64,000 bases of DNA. Source: an uncultured Clostridia bacterium. Lineage in GTDB: Bacteria > Bacillota > Clostridia > TANB77 > CAG-508. The position numbers and the translations under genes are program-made. The notes beneath the pieces are model-generated. The model was not told the origin of the DNA. It saw only the letters and a list, made by a program, of their open reading frames with translations, and did not search any database. Positions 7,963-16,653 of this stretch are shown here, one piece after another. Positions within the stretch are counted from its first letter, which is position 1. Each line of letters starts with the position of its first letter. The stretch lies in NCBI GenBank assembly GCA_934177725.1, contig CAKPPO010000006.1, positions 10,973 through 74,972 on the forward strand, given 5' to 3'.

Positions 7963-8898
7963 TTGGGAGCAATATCAAGTGTTTTTGGATATGTATTAAA
8001 CTTTTTTTATGAATTATTAAATAATTATGGTTTAGCTATTTTAATATTTTCAGTGTTGTTAAGATTAATATTAATACCTATAACTATAAAACAACAAAAA
8101 TCAATGAAGAAATCAGCAGAAGTACAAGAAAAAATGAAGGATATTCAAGCTAAATATAAAAATAATCCTGAAAAATTAAATCAAGAAACAATTAATTTAT
8201 ATAAAACAGAAAAAATGAGTCCATTTAGTGGATGTTTAACAGGAATTCTACAAATAGTAATTATTCTTTCAGTGTTTTGGCTTGTAAGTCAACCACTTAC
8301 ATATATGAAAAATTTAAATAATACAGAAATATATAAAGAATATAAAGAAAAAGTAGATCAAGATTCAGGAATAAGATACAAAGAAATAGGAATTATAGAT
8401 TTAGCAGAATCAGAATATAAAGATATAGAAAATCAATTACAACAAGAAAATGTAGAAAATAGGGAAGAACTAGAAAAAAGAAAAGAAGAAGTAAACAAAC
8501 TAAGAATAAATATGCAATTTTTAGGATTAGATTTAAGTAAAGTACCTATGCAAAGCTTAAATGATTGGAGAGTATATATTATTCCAGTTCTATATATTAT
8601 AACATCTTTTGTTTCTATAAAAATAACAATGAATGCTCAAAAGAAAGAAAAAGCAAATAAAAATAAAGATGTAATAGTTCAAAACGAAGAAAAAACTAAA
8701 GAAGATGAACTTACAGAAAGTATGGGACAAATGAATAATACAATGTTATATATGACACCAATAATGTCTATATCTATTGCAGCTATTGCACCACTTGGAC
8801 TTGCTTTATACTGGCTTGTAAGTAATATTTTAATGATATTTGAAAGATTAATTATAAATAAAATTATGAGCTCTAAGGAGGAAAAGGATAATGAGTAA
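7963..8898 (+). CDS. yidC: Membrane protein insertase YidC/SpoIIIJ (Oxa1 family)
   Basis: 311 residues starting at TTG with AGAGGA 9 nt upstream. Membrane segments are visible near residues 17-40 (LAILIFSVLLRLILIPITI), 80-100 (CLTGILQIVIILSVFWLV), 200-220 and 265-295. The positively charged cytoplasmic loop KQQKSMKKSAEVQEKMKDIQ after the first transmembrane helix is typical of YidC/Oxa1 insertases. Unlike many Firmicute YidC proteins there is no obvious signal-peptide Cys. It inserts membrane proteins with or without SecYEG, and paralogues are needed in sporulation. The 3' end overlaps jag by 8 nt. Confidence 0.95.
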   Translation: MGAISSVFGYVLNFFYELLNNYGLAILIFSVLLRLILIPITIKQQKSMKKSAEVQEKMKDIQAKYKNNPEKLNQETINLYKTEKMSPFSGCLTGILQIVIILSVFWLVSQPLTYMKNLNNTEIYKEYKEKVDQDSGIRYKEIGIIDLAESEYKDIENQLQQENVENREELEKRKEEVNKLRINMQFLGLDLSKVPMQSLNDWRVYIIPVLYIITSFVSIKITMNAQKKEKANKNKDVIVQNEEKTKEDELTESMGQMNNTMLYMTPIMSISIAAIAPLGLALYWLVSNILMIFERLIINKIMSSKEEKDNE

Positions 8899-9598
8899 TT
8901 CTATTATTGCAGAAGGAAGAACAACAAATGAAGCTGTTGAAAATGGATTAAAAGAATTAAAAGTATCTAAAGATAGAGTAGATATAAAAGTATTAGAAAA
9001 TGAAAACAAAAAAAGTTTTTTTAGTATATTAACACCAAGAGTAGTAAAAGTTCAACTTACAATAAAAGAAAATTCAAATAAAGAAGAAAAAAAAGAAGTA
9101 AAAGAAGAAAAGCCAAAAAGAGAATATGATCATAATGAAGAAGATATATCTATAGCTAAAGAAAGAGTAGAAGAATTTTTAAAAGAATGCTTACAAAAAG
9201 TTGATAATACATTAGAATATACAATTAAAGAAGAAGATTATACTATATATGTAGATATAAACGGAAACGCAGCAGGAACTTTAATAGGTTATAGAGGTGA
9301 AACATTAAATTCTATGCAAACTATATTATCTACAATTGCAAATAGAGGTTTTAATAGCAAAATCAGATTAATATTAGACATAGAAAATTATCGTCAAAAA
9401 AGAGAAAAAACATTAGAAGAATTAGCAGAAAAAGTTTCTAAAACTGTATTAAAAACAGGAAAGTCAATTACATTAGAGCCAATGTCAGCATATGAAAGGA
9501 AAATAATACATAGCAAATTACAAGACAGTAATAAAATAGAAACGCATAGCATTGGAGAAGGAGATAACAGAAGAGTTGTTATTTCTAAAATAAGATAA
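8891..9598 (+). CDS. jag: Jag/KhpB RNA-binding protein (SpoIIIJ-associated)
   Basis: 235 residues in the known domain order. An N-terminal Jag domain (residues about 1-50, AEGRTTNEAVENGLKELKVS) is followed by a charged Lys/Glu linker, a KH domain with NGNAAGTLIGYRGETLNSMQ (about 118-140), and a C-terminal R3H domain (LEPMSAYERKIIHSKLQ). KhpB pairs with KhpA and binds many RNAs; it affects cell elongation and division. The start overlaps yidC with AAGGAGGAAAAGGATA as RBS, so the two are co-translated. Confidence 0.95.
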   Translation: MSNSIIAEGRTTNEAVENGLKELKVSKDRVDIKVLENENKKSFFSILTPRVVKVQLTIKENSNKEEKKEVKEEKPKREYDHNEEDISIAKERVEEFLKECLQKVDNTLEYTIKEEDYTIYVDINGNAAGTLIGYRGETLNSMQTILSTIANRGFNSKIRLILDIENYRQKREKTLEELAEKVSKTVLKTGKSITLEPMSAYERKIIHSKLQDSNKIETHSIGEGDNRRVVISKIR

Positions 9599-9616
9599 TT
9601 TAATATAAAAAATCCG

Positions 9617-9688
9617 AAGTCAAAGTGAAGATTTTAATTTAAGTATATTTTTATATATTTATATTAATCTATAACTTTGGCTTTTTTT
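9617..9688 (+). terminator. Likely terminator after jag
   Basis: AAGTCAAAGT (9617-9626) pairs with ACTTTGGCTT (9674-9683, one mismatch) and a T7 run follows. The 47-nt loop is A+T-rich and could fold further. It directly abuts the dispersed repeat. Confidence 0.5.
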
Positions 9689-9782
9689 ATATTCTAGGAA
9701 AGTTGATAATTTTCTGTAGAATATAAATATGACAGAAATTAGATTTTGTAGCAGTTTGCACTGCGTACAAAATCTTGATTCT
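9683..9782. repeat. Dispersed two-hairpin repeat, copy A
   Basis: This roughly 100-bp stretch is nearly identical to 55024-55133. Shared features in order: a T-run, ATATTCTAGGAAAGTT, CTGTAGAA, and the hairpin AGATTTTGTA (9741-9750) with TACAAAATCT enclosing GCAGTTTGCACTGC. Copy A has lost part of the first hairpin that copy B keeps. Both copies start right at the T-run of the upstream gene's terminator. Confidence 0.85.
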
Positions 9783-9820
9783 GTGGTTAAATAAATATAA
9801 AAATATATAAGGAGGAAAAG

Positions 9821-11203
9821 ATGGAAACAATAGCAGCAATATCTACGGCTATAGGTAATGGCGGAATTGGAATTATTCGTATGAGTGGTAAAGAATCCTT
9901 TAAAATATTAGAAAAAATATTTAAAAATAGTAAAGGAGAAAAATTAGATTTAAATAAAATAAAAGGTTACACCATACAATATGGAACAATTGTAGATTCA
10001 AAAACAAATGAAAAAATAGATGAAGTATTAGTTTCTTTTTTTAAAAATCCTAAAAGCTATACAAGAGAGGATATGTGTGAAATAAACTCTCATGGGGGAA
10101 TGATTATAGAAAAGCAAATATTAGAGCAATGTTTGAAAAATGGAGCTATATTAGCTGAACCTGGGGAATTTACTAAAAGAGCATTTTTAAATGGAAGAAT
10201 AGATTTATCACAAGCAGAATCAATTATGGATTTAATAAATAGTAAAACTGAAAAAGAATTAAAAGCATCTATAAATCAATTACAAGGAGAGTTATCTAAT
10301 AAAATAAATGAAATACGACATGATTTACTAGATATAATGGCAGATATAGAAGCTTCTATAGATTATCCAGAATATGATATAGAAGAAGTTACAAATAGCA
10401 AAGCATTAGGTATTTTGAATAATACAAAAGATAAATTAGAAAGTTTAAAAGATACATTTAGGAGTGGAAAAATATTAAAAGAGGGAATAAAAACAGCAAT
10501 TATAGGTAGACCAAATGCAGGAAAATCCTCTCTATTAAATAAAATATTAAAAGAGGAAAGAGCTATAGTGAGCGAAATAGAAGGTACTACAAGAGATACA
10601 ATAGAAGAATTTATAACAATAAAAGGAATACCTTTAAAAATAATAGATACTGCAGGAATAAGAAAAACTTCAGATAAAATAGAAAAAATAGGAGTAAAAA
10701 AAGCACTAGATATAGCTAAAGATGCAGAATTAGTATTAGTTATATTAGATAATTCAAAAGATTTAACTGAAGAAGATAGAGAAATTTTGAAATTAGCAGA
10801 AAGTAAAAATTCAATTATATTATTAAATAAAGTAGATTTAAAAGAAAATAATTTGGAAAAAAGTGAAGAATTAAAAAAATTAAATAAAAGAATAATAAAA
10901 ATATCTGCTAAAAATGGAAATGGAATAGAAGAGTTGTATAATGAAATTGAAAATATGTTCCAAATTAAAAATTTAGAAACAGATGGAGAAATAATTATTA
11001 CTAATATAAGGCATAAAAATCAAATTGAATATGCAATTAATAATATTAATGAAGCAATAAATGCAGTAAAAAATAATTTGCCAATTGATATAATTTCTAT
11101 TTCAATAAAACAAACTTTAGAAGATTTAGGAAAAATAACAGGGGAAAATGTATCAGAAGATATTATAAATGAAATATTCTCAAAATTTTGCTTAGGAAAA
11201 TAA
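9821..11203 (+). CDS. mnmE: tRNA modification GTPase MnmE (TrmE)
   Basis: 460 residues. The N-terminal tetrahydrofolate-binding domain starts METIAAISTAIGNGGIGIIR and has the ETIAAIST and GEFTKRAFLNGRIDLSQAE motifs. A G domain is inserted in the helical domain: G1 GRPNAGKSSLLN near residue 228, G3 DTAGI, G4 NKVD. The C-terminal FCLGK carries the conserved Cys. With MnmG it installs the (carboxymethyl)aminomethyl group on U34 of certain tRNAs. GGAGGAAAAG precedes the ATG. It is followed by mnmG and rsmG as in most Firmicutes, but across a 507-bp gap. Confidence 0.98.
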   Translation: METIAAISTAIGNGGIGIIRMSGKESFKILEKIFKNSKGEKLDLNKIKGYTIQYGTIVDSKTNEKIDEVLVSFFKNPKSYTREDMCEINSHGGMIIEKQILEQCLKNGAILAEPGEFTKRAFLNGRIDLSQAESIMDLINSKTEKELKASINQLQGELSNKINEIRHDLLDIMADIEASIDYPEYDIEEVTNSKALGILNNTKDKLESLKDTFRSGKILKEGIKTAIIGRPNAGKSSLLNKILKEERAIVSEIEGTTRDTIEEFITIKGIPLKIIDTAGIRKTSDKIEKIGVKKALDIAKDAELVLVILDNSKDLTEEDREILKLAESKNSIILLNKVDLKENNLEKSEELKKLNKRIIKISAKNGNGIEELYNEIENMFQIKNLETDGEIIITNIRHKNQIEYAINNINEAINAVKNNLPIDIISISIKQTLEDLGKITGENVSEDIINEIFSKFCLGK

Positions 11204-11710
11204 AAAAACGCACGAGAATAGAAAATAAAAAGAAAAGAATGACAAGACAAGTAATTTTATATTGCAAATATAAAAGAAGCTTAAAATCGATTTTGAAAAT
11301 AATTTTTTTAAAATACAACAATAAACATATGGGTAAAATATTAATAGCAAAATTAACCTATATATACTAAAAAATATCTTCTGAAACCTTAGAACAGTAA
11401 GGGTTACAAAAGATAAAAGAGAACACCGACAAAATTTGACAATAAGTCAAAAAGACAAACAACAAGACAATAATATTAGTATATAAAGAAATAAAAAAAT
11501 ATGTTGTCAAAATAACAATAGAACAAAAATTCAAGTTTCATAAAAAACGAGTAAAAATGTTTCACAAAAAAATATTAGATGATTATAATTACCAAAAGGG
11601 ACAGATTAACCTTTGGGGACGTTTCCTTTTGGAGTAGTATAAAAAATGAAACAGAAGGGACAAATGACGCATTTAGAAACGTCCCTTTTGCGTCACGAAA
11701 GGAGTAAAAG
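11204..11710. other. 507-bp intergenic region with two GGGAC/GTCCC hairpins
   Basis: No credible gene is seen between mnmE and mnmG. The first 350 bp are A-rich and unstructured. Near the end, CCAAAAGG (11592-11599) pairs with CCTTTTGG (11625-11632) and encloses GGGACAG and GGGGACGTTTCC. AAGGGAC (11655-11661) then pairs with GTCCCTT (11681-11687). A GACGCA...TGCGTC pair overlaps the second hairpin and could form an alternative fold. The second hairpin ends just before the mnmG RBS, so it may influence mnmG translation. Confidence 0.6.
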
Positions 11711-13591
11711 ATGAAATATAATGCAGGAAAATATGATATAGCAGTAATTGGAGCAGGACATGCAGGTTGCGAAGCAGCACTAGCTTGTGCAAGAATGGGT
11801 ATGAAGACATTAATGTTTTCTATTAGCCTGGAGGCTGTTGCAAATATGCCTTGTAACCCACATATAGGAGGAAGTTCCAAAGGACATTTAGTAAGAGAGA
11901 TAGATTGCCTTGGGGGAGAAATGGGGAAAAACATCGACAAAACTTACACTCAATTGCGTATGTTAAACACCTCTAAAGGACCAGCAGTTTATTCTTTAAG
12001 AGCACAGGCTGATAGAAAAAGATATCAAGAAGAAATGAAGCATACATTAGAAAAACAAGAAAATTTATATATTAAACAAGCTGAAATAGTAGATTTTACA
12101 GTAGAAAATGGAAAAGTAAAGTCTATAGAAACAAATATTGGTGCAATATATGATGTAGATTGTATCATTGTAGCAACAGGTACATATTTAAAAGGAAAAA
12201 TATTCATAGGAGAAGTTTCTTTTGAAAGTGGACCAGATGGAGTATTCCCAGCAAATAAATTATCAGAGGCTTTAAAAAGAGAAGGAGTAGATTTAGTTAG
12301 ATTTAAAACAGGTACTCCTGCAAGAATAAACAAAAATAGTATAGATTTTTCAAAAATGGAAATACAAGAAGGAGACAAGCATCCAGAGGCATTTTCTTTT
12401 GAAGATAAAATAGATGATAGTGTAGAGCAATTACCATGTTATTTAACATATACAAATGCAAAAACTCATGAGATAATACGTAAAAATTTACATCGTTCAC
12501 CTTTATATGGTGGAGAGATTGTGGGAACAGGACCTAGATATTGCCCATCTATAGAAGATAAAGTAGTTCGTTTTGCAGATAAAGAAAGACATCAAATATT
12601 TGTAGAACCAATAGGGAGAAATACAGACGAAATGTATATTCAAGGAATGAGTTCATCTCTTCCAGAAGATGTGCAAATAGCAATGTATAGAACTCTTCCA
12701 GGGCTAGAACATGCAGAGTTTACAAGACCTGCATATGCAATAGAATATGATTGTATTAATCCTGCAGATTTAAAATTATCTTTAGAATATAAGAAAATAG
12801 ATGGATTATTCTTTGCAGGGCAAACAAACGGAACATCAGGATATGAAGAAGCAGCTTGCCAAGGATTAATGGCAGGAATAAATGCAAGTTTAAAATTAAA
12901 AGGAAAAGATCCAGTAATATTAGATAGAACTCAGGGATATATAGGTGTTTTAATTGATGATATTGTAACAAAAGGAACAAATGAACCATATAGAATGATG
13001 ACATCTCGTGCTGAATATAGACTTTTATTAAGACAAGATAACGCAGATTTAAGATTGCTAGAAATAGGTTATAAAGTAGGTCTTGTATCTGAAGAAAGAT
13101 ATCAAAAGTTTTTAAAGAAAAAGAAGAGTATTGAAGATGAAATTGCAAGGGTAAGAGCTACAATTATAAGACCAACTAAAGAAGTAAATGAATTTTTGAA
13201 AAAATATAATTCTTCAGAACTTACTACAGGAGCAAGTTTAGCAGATTTAGTAAAAAGAACAGAATTAACTTATGAAGGATTAAAAGAAATAGATCCTAAT
13301 AGACCAGAATTAGCAGAACAAGTAGAAAAAGAAGTTGGAATAGAGCTAAAATATGAGGGATATATTAAATTACAAGCAGAACAAGTAGAAAAATTTAAAA
13401 AATTAGAGCAAAAGTTATTACCAGAAGATATAAATTATGAAGATATTAAAGGTTTAAGACTAGAAGCTAGACAAAAATTGAATAAAATAAGACCAAATTT
13501 TGTAGGACAAGCATCTAGAATTTCAGGGGTATCTCCTGCAGATATATCTGTACTTCTAATTTATTTAGAAACTTATAATAAAATAAAATGA
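11711..13591 (+). CDS. mnmG: tRNA uridine-5-carboxymethylaminomethyl modification enzyme MnmG (GidA)
   Basis: 626 residues, full length. The FAD-binding dinucleotide motif GAGHAGCEAALACARMG is near residue 15. The GidA signatures GPRYCPSIEDKVVRF and GQTNGTSGYEEAACQGLMAG are present, and the C-terminal helical domain that binds MnmE ends GVSPADISVLLIYLE. MnmG uses FAD, NADH and folate with MnmE to modify U34 of tRNA. AAGGAG lies 7 nt upstream of the ATG. It is part of the mnmE-mnmG-rsmG-parA-parB order. Confidence 0.98.
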   Translation: MKYNAGKYDIAVIGAGHAGCEAALACARMGMKTLMFSISLEAVANMPCNPHIGGSSKGHLVREIDCLGGEMGKNIDKTYTQLRMLNTSKGPAVYSLRAQADRKRYQEEMKHTLEKQENLYIKQAEIVDFTVENGKVKSIETNIGAIYDVDCIIVATGTYLKGKIFIGEVSFESGPDGVFPANKLSEALKREGVDLVRFKTGTPARINKNSIDFSKMEIQEGDKHPEAFSFEDKIDDSVEQLPCYLTYTNAKTHEIIRKNLHRSPLYGGEIVGTGPRYCPSIEDKVVRFADKERHQIFVEPIGRNTDEMYIQGMSSSLPEDVQIAMYRTLPGLEHAEFTRPAYAIEYDCINPADLKLSLEYKKIDGLFFAGQTNGTSGYEEAACQGLMAGINASLKLKGKDPVILDRTQGYIGVLIDDIVTKGTNEPYRMMTSRAEYRLLLRQDNADLRLLEIGYKVGLVSEERYQKFLKKKKSIEDEIARVRATIIRPTKEVNEFLKKYNSSELTTGASLADLVKRTELTYEGLKEIDPNRPELAEQVEKEVGIELKYEGYIKLQAEQVEKFKKLEQKLLPEDINYEDIKGLRLEARQKLNKIRPNFVGQASRISGVSPADISVLLIYLETYNKIK

Positions 13592-13653
13592 TCTTAAAAG
13601 GCCTATTTTAAGCATATATAAGCTTTAAAAACTTACATATATAAGGAGGAAAT

Positions 13654-14370
13654 ATGGAATTTGAAATATTTTCAGAAGAATTAGAAATAGCAGCAAAGCA
13701 AATAGAAATAGAATTAACAAAAAAACAAATAGAAAAATATTATAATTATATGAATTTGTTACTAGAATGGAACGAAAAAATAAATTTAACGGCAATAATA
13801 GATCCAAAAGAAATAGTATTAAAACATTTTGTAGATTCTTTAACAATTGCTAAATATATTAAAGATGATGAAAAATTGATAGATGTAGGTACAGGAGCAG
13901 GTTTTCCTGGAATACCATTATCTATAGTAAAAGAAAATACAGATATAGTGTTATTAGATTCTTTAAATAAGAGGATAAATTTTTTAGAAGAAGTAAAAGA
14001 AAATTTAAAATTAGAAAATATAACAACAATACATGGTAGAGCTGAAGAATTTGGAAAAAATAAAAAAGAAAGGGAAACATATGATATTTCAACATCAAGA
14101 GCTGTTGCACCTTTAAATATATTGTTAGAATATTTACTTCCTCTAGTAAAAGTAGGAGGAAAAGCTATATGTATGAAAGGATCTAATATAGAAGAAATAG
14201 AAAATGCGAAAAATGCTTTAGAAATATTAGGTGGAAAAATAGAAAAAATAGAAGAAATTACTCTTCCAAATAGTGATATAAAAAGAAATATTATTATAGT
14301 AAAAAAAGTAAAAAATACACCTTCAAAATATCCTAGAAAGCCTGGAACTCCAAGCAAAGAACCAATCTAA
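13654..14370 (+). CDS. rsmG: 16S rRNA (guanine527-N7)-methyltransferase RsmG (GidB)
   Basis: 238 residues. The SAM-binding motif LIDVGTGAGFPGIPLSI lies near residue 78. The family start NYMNLLLEWNEKINLTAI and the STSRAVAPLNILLEYLLPLV segment are typical of RsmG, which methylates G527 of 16S rRNA. Loss of RsmG gives low-level streptomycin resistance in other bacteria. AAGGAGGAAAT precedes the ATG. A strong terminator and a separate parA promoter follow. Confidence 0.97.
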   Translation: MEFEIFSEELEIAAKQIEIELTKKQIEKYYNYMNLLLEWNEKINLTAIIDPKEIVLKHFVDSLTIAKYIKDDEKLIDVGTGAGFPGIPLSIVKENTDIVLLDSLNKRINFLEEVKENLKLENITTIHGRAEEFGKNKKERETYDISTSRAVAPLNILLEYLLPLVKVGGKAICMKGSNIEEIENAKNALEILGGKIEKIEEITLPNSDIKRNIIIVKKVKNTPSKYPRKPGTPSKEPI

Positions 14371-14403
14371 GAAAGTATAGTAAATTATAAGAAAAAATCA
14401 TAT

Positions 14404-14444
14404 AAAAAAGTCAACAAATATTGTAATATTTATTGACTTTTTTT
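14404..14444 (+). terminator. Terminator after rsmG
   Basis: AAAAAGTCAA...AATATT pairs with the following AATATT...TTGACTTTTT, with a T7 run. The descending arm's TTGACT also serves as the -35 box of the next promoter. Confidence 0.8.
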
Positions 14445-14461
14445 GTATATTTTTATATTAT
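14433..14461 (+). promoter_or_regulatory. parA promoter, -35 box embedded in the rsmG terminator
   Basis: TTGACT (14433-14438), 17 nt, TATTAT (14456-14461), ending 30 nt upstream of the parA start codon. The -35 box lies in the 3' arm of the terminator stem, a compact arrangement. Confidence 0.65.
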
Positions 14462-14491
14462 TAATATGTTAGAAAAATGGAGGTAATATCA

Positions 14492-15277
14492 GTGGGAAAA
14501 GTAATATCAATTGCAAATCAAAAAGGTGGAGTAGGAAAGACTACAACAGCAGTAAATTTAAGTACAATATTAGCTAAAAAAGGGAAAAAGGTATTAATGA
14601 TAGATACTGACCCACAAGGAAATGGAACAAGTGGATTAGGTATAGACAAAAATGTTAATTTTTCTGTATATGATGTTATTATAAATGATGTAGAAATAGA
14701 AAATACAGTTCAAACTACAATGGTAAAAAATTTGGAAGTATGTCCATCTAATATAAACCTTGCAGGAGCTGAAGTTGAACTTGTTTCAATGATGTCTAGA
14801 GAGTACAGATTAAAGGAAAAAGTAGATAGTCAAAAAGACAAATATGATTATATTATAATAGATTGTCCACCATCTTTAGGACTAATTACATTAAATGCTT
14901 TTACAGCATCAGATAGTGTGCTAATTCCTGTACAATGTGAATATTATGCATTAGAGGGACTCGGACAACTTATAAACACTATAAATTTAGTAAAAAAACA
15001 TTTAAATAAAGACTTAGAAGTAGAAGGAGCTTTACTTACTATGTTTGACATTAGGACAAATTTATCAAACCAAGTAGTAAAAGAAGTTAATAAATATTTT
15101 GAAAACAAAGTGTATAAAACAGTTATACCAAGAAATGTAAGACTTAGTGAAGCACCAAGCTATGGTATGCCAATATCAGTATATGATCCAAAATCTAAAG
15201 GAGCAAAATCTTACGATAAATTTGTAAAAGAATTTTTAAAGAAAAATGAAGAAGAAGCTAAAAAGAAAGGAGAATAA
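14492..15277 (+). CDS. parA: Chromosome-partitioning ATPase ParA/Soj
   Basis: 261 residues from GTG at 14492, with GGAGG (14479-14483) 8 nt upstream. The in-frame ATG at 14477 overlaps that RBS and is rejected as the start. The deviant Walker A IANQKGGVGKTTTAV is right at the N-terminus, followed by LMIDTDPQGNGTSGLG and the Walker B-like IIIDCPPSLG. This is the short Soj-type ParA with no N-terminal HTH. It acts with ParB on origin segregation and modulates DnaA in B. subtilis. parB follows after 2 nt. Confidence 0.97.
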   Translation: MGKVISIANQKGGVGKTTTAVNLSTILAKKGKKVLMIDTDPQGNGTSGLGIDKNVNFSVYDVIINDVEIENTVQTTMVKNLEVCPSNINLAGAEVELVSMMSREYRLKEKVDSQKDKYDYIIIDCPPSLGLITLNAFTASDSVLIPVQCEYYALEGLGQLINTINLVKKHLNKDLEVEGALLTMFDIRTNLSNQVVKEVNKYFENKVYKTVIPRNVRLSEAPSYGMPISVYDPKSKGAKSYDKFVKEFLKKNEEEAKKKGE

Positions 15278-15279
15278 AA

Positions 15280-16155
15280 ATGGCTAAAAATACAGGATTA
15301 GGAAAAGGTTTAGATGCATTATTTAGTGATAAAACAGTTATAGAAGATATAAAAAAAGAAGAAATAAAAGATGGAGAGAGAATTGAAAAAATAAAAATAG
15401 TAGATATAGAACCAAATAGAAATCAACCAAGAAGAAATTTTGATATGGAAGCAATAGAAGAACTTGCTGAATCTATTAAAATATATGGAGTTATTCAACC
15501 TATTATTGTTAATAAAAAAGATGGATATTATGAAATAGTTGCAGGTGAAAGAAGATGGAGAGCATCAAAAAAAGCAGGACTTACAGAAATTCCATGCATA
15601 ATTAGAAATGATGATGAGAGAAAGACAAAAGAAATAGCATTAATAGAAAATATACAAAGAGAAGATTTAAATCCAATTGAAAAAGCAAAGGGATTTAAAC
15701 AATTGATAGACGAATATGGATTAAAACAACAAGAATTAGCAGATATAATGGGAATGAATAGAAGTACAGTTACAAACTGCTTACGAATTTTAAATTTGGA
15801 TCCAAGAGTTATAGATTTAGCATTAGAGGGGAAATTAACAGAAGGACATTGCCGTTCATTACTTGGTTTTGAAGATCCAGAACAACAATATAAAATGGCA
15901 TTAAAAATAATAGAAACAGGACAAACAGTAAGAGATATAGAAAGAAGCCTAAAAAACAAGAAAAATGTTAGTAAAAATACAAAAGAAGATAGAAAAAAAT
16001 ATGAAGCAATTTATAGAGACATAGAAGATAGATTCCAAGGTTTCTTTGGAACAAAAGTAAAAATAGATGCTAAAAAAAGAAGTGGAAGAATAATAATTAA
16101 TTATTCTAATAATGAAGATCTAGAAAGAATGTTAGATTTAATAAACAGAAATTAA
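15280..16155 (+). CDS. parB: Chromosome-partitioning protein ParB/Spo0J
   Basis: 291 residues. The N-terminal start KNTGLGKGLDALFSD carries the ParA-activating Lys-rich segment. The CTP-binding domain has IEPNRNQPRRNFD, VAGERRWRASKKAGL and IENIQREDLNPIEKAKGF. The HTH reads LKQQELADIMGMNRSTVTNCLRIL, and a C-terminal dimerisation part ends LERMLDLINRN. ParB is a CTP-dependent clamp loaded at parS sites near oriC. I found no full-match parS in this window. AAAGGAG near the end of parA is the RBS. Confidence 0.97.
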   Translation: MAKNTGLGKGLDALFSDKTVIEDIKKEEIKDGERIEKIKIVDIEPNRNQPRRNFDMEAIEELAESIKIYGVIQPIIVNKKDGYYEIVAGERRWRASKKAGLTEIPCIIRNDDERKTKEIALIENIQREDLNPIEKAKGFKQLIDEYGLKQQELADIMGMNRSTVTNCLRILNLDPRVIDLALEGKLTEGHCRSLLGFEDPEQQYKMALKIIETGQTVRDIERSLKNKKNVSKNTKEDRKKYEAIYRDIEDRFQGFFGTKVKIDAKKRSGRIIINYSNNEDLERMLDLINRN

Positions 16156-16215
16156 AATAAAAAAATGTGAAACATAATGAAAATAAAAACTAAAAAAAGT
16201 TTCATATGCGTAAAT

Positions 16216-16247
16216 ATGCCTTAATAGAAATGTTAAGGCTATTTTTT
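16216..16247 (+). terminator. Terminator after parB
   Basis: GCCTTAA (16218-16224) pairs with TTAAGGC (16233-16239), followed by TATTTTTT. Confidence 0.85.
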
Positions 16248-16310
16248 GTAAGATAAAGAACTTATATTATAAAAGAAAGCTTTATATATTATATAAAATT
16301 ACATTGCACA

Positions 16311-16426
16311 GAAAATTTATTTCATAAATTTTCGCGCATGAACAAATTTACTGAAAATTTCAATTTTTTTGAGTAAGATAAAAAAGTAGAGTTAAGACTG
16401 AAAATTGAAAATTTTCAGATTTGTTC
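16311..16426. other. Nested inverted repeats between parB and the tRNA-Ser genes
   Basis: GAAAATTTAT (16311-16320) pairs perfectly with ATAAATTTTC (16324-16333) around a 3-nt loop. Right after, GAACAAAT (16340-16347) plus CTGAAAATTTCAATTTT pairs imperfectly with AAAATTGAAAATTTTCAG plus ATTTGTTC (16419-16426). No open reading frame or known RNA family is recognised. The remainder of 16156-16468 is A+T-rich with nothing else visible. Confidence 0.55.
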
Positions 16427-16468
16427 TTAAAATTTTGTATTTGCAAGTAAGTTTTTTACGTCTATCTA

Positions 16469-16498
16469 TTGACAACAAAAGCATTTTTGTGTTAATAT
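16469..16498 (+). promoter_or_regulatory. Promoter of the tRNA-Ser pair
   Basis: TTGACA (16469-16474) and TAATAT (16493-16498) or TTAATA (16492-16497), with an 18- or 17-nt spacer, ending about 30 nt before the first tRNA. Confidence 0.6.
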
Positions 16499-16528
16499 AT
16501 ATCTGTTACGAAACAAAGTAACAAATGT

Positions 16529-16620
16529 GCAGAGGTGGTCGAGTTGGTTTATGGCACCAGTCTTGAAAATTGGCGTGCGTTTGTAGCGTACCGTGGGTTC
16601 GAATCCCACCCTCTGCGCCA
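16529..16620 (+). tRNA. tRNA-Ser (anticodon TGA)
   Basis: A class II tRNA with the long variable arm expected of serine. The acceptor stem is GCAGAGG/CCTCTGC, the anticodon loop CTTGAAA gives TGA, the T loop is GGTTCGAATCC, and the encoded 3' end is GCCA. It is 92 nt including CCA and reads UCN codons. Confidence 0.97.
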
Positions 16621-16653
16621 TTTTTTTTATTAAAAGTTTAACTTGAAACATTT

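Noticed and set aside
11188..11370. Short rightward frame after mnmE
   Set aside because: Lys/Ile-rich low-complexity frame overlapping the mnmE end, no RBS and no conserved look.
14477..14491. Upstream ATG as the parA start
   Set aside because: It overlaps the GGAGG that serves the GTG at 14492, and no RBS precedes it.
11555..16180. Possible parS sites near parB (TGTTTCAC at about 11560, GTGAAACA near 16167)
   Set aside because: Each is only a half of the 16-bp parS palindrome TGTTTCACGTGAAACA. I found no full or near-full match in the window.
16466..16651. Leftward frame over tRNA-Ser encoding MAQRVGFEPTVRYKRTPIF
   Set aside because: It is the antisense of a tRNA; this peptide string is a well-known spurious annotation from tRNA-Ser genes.
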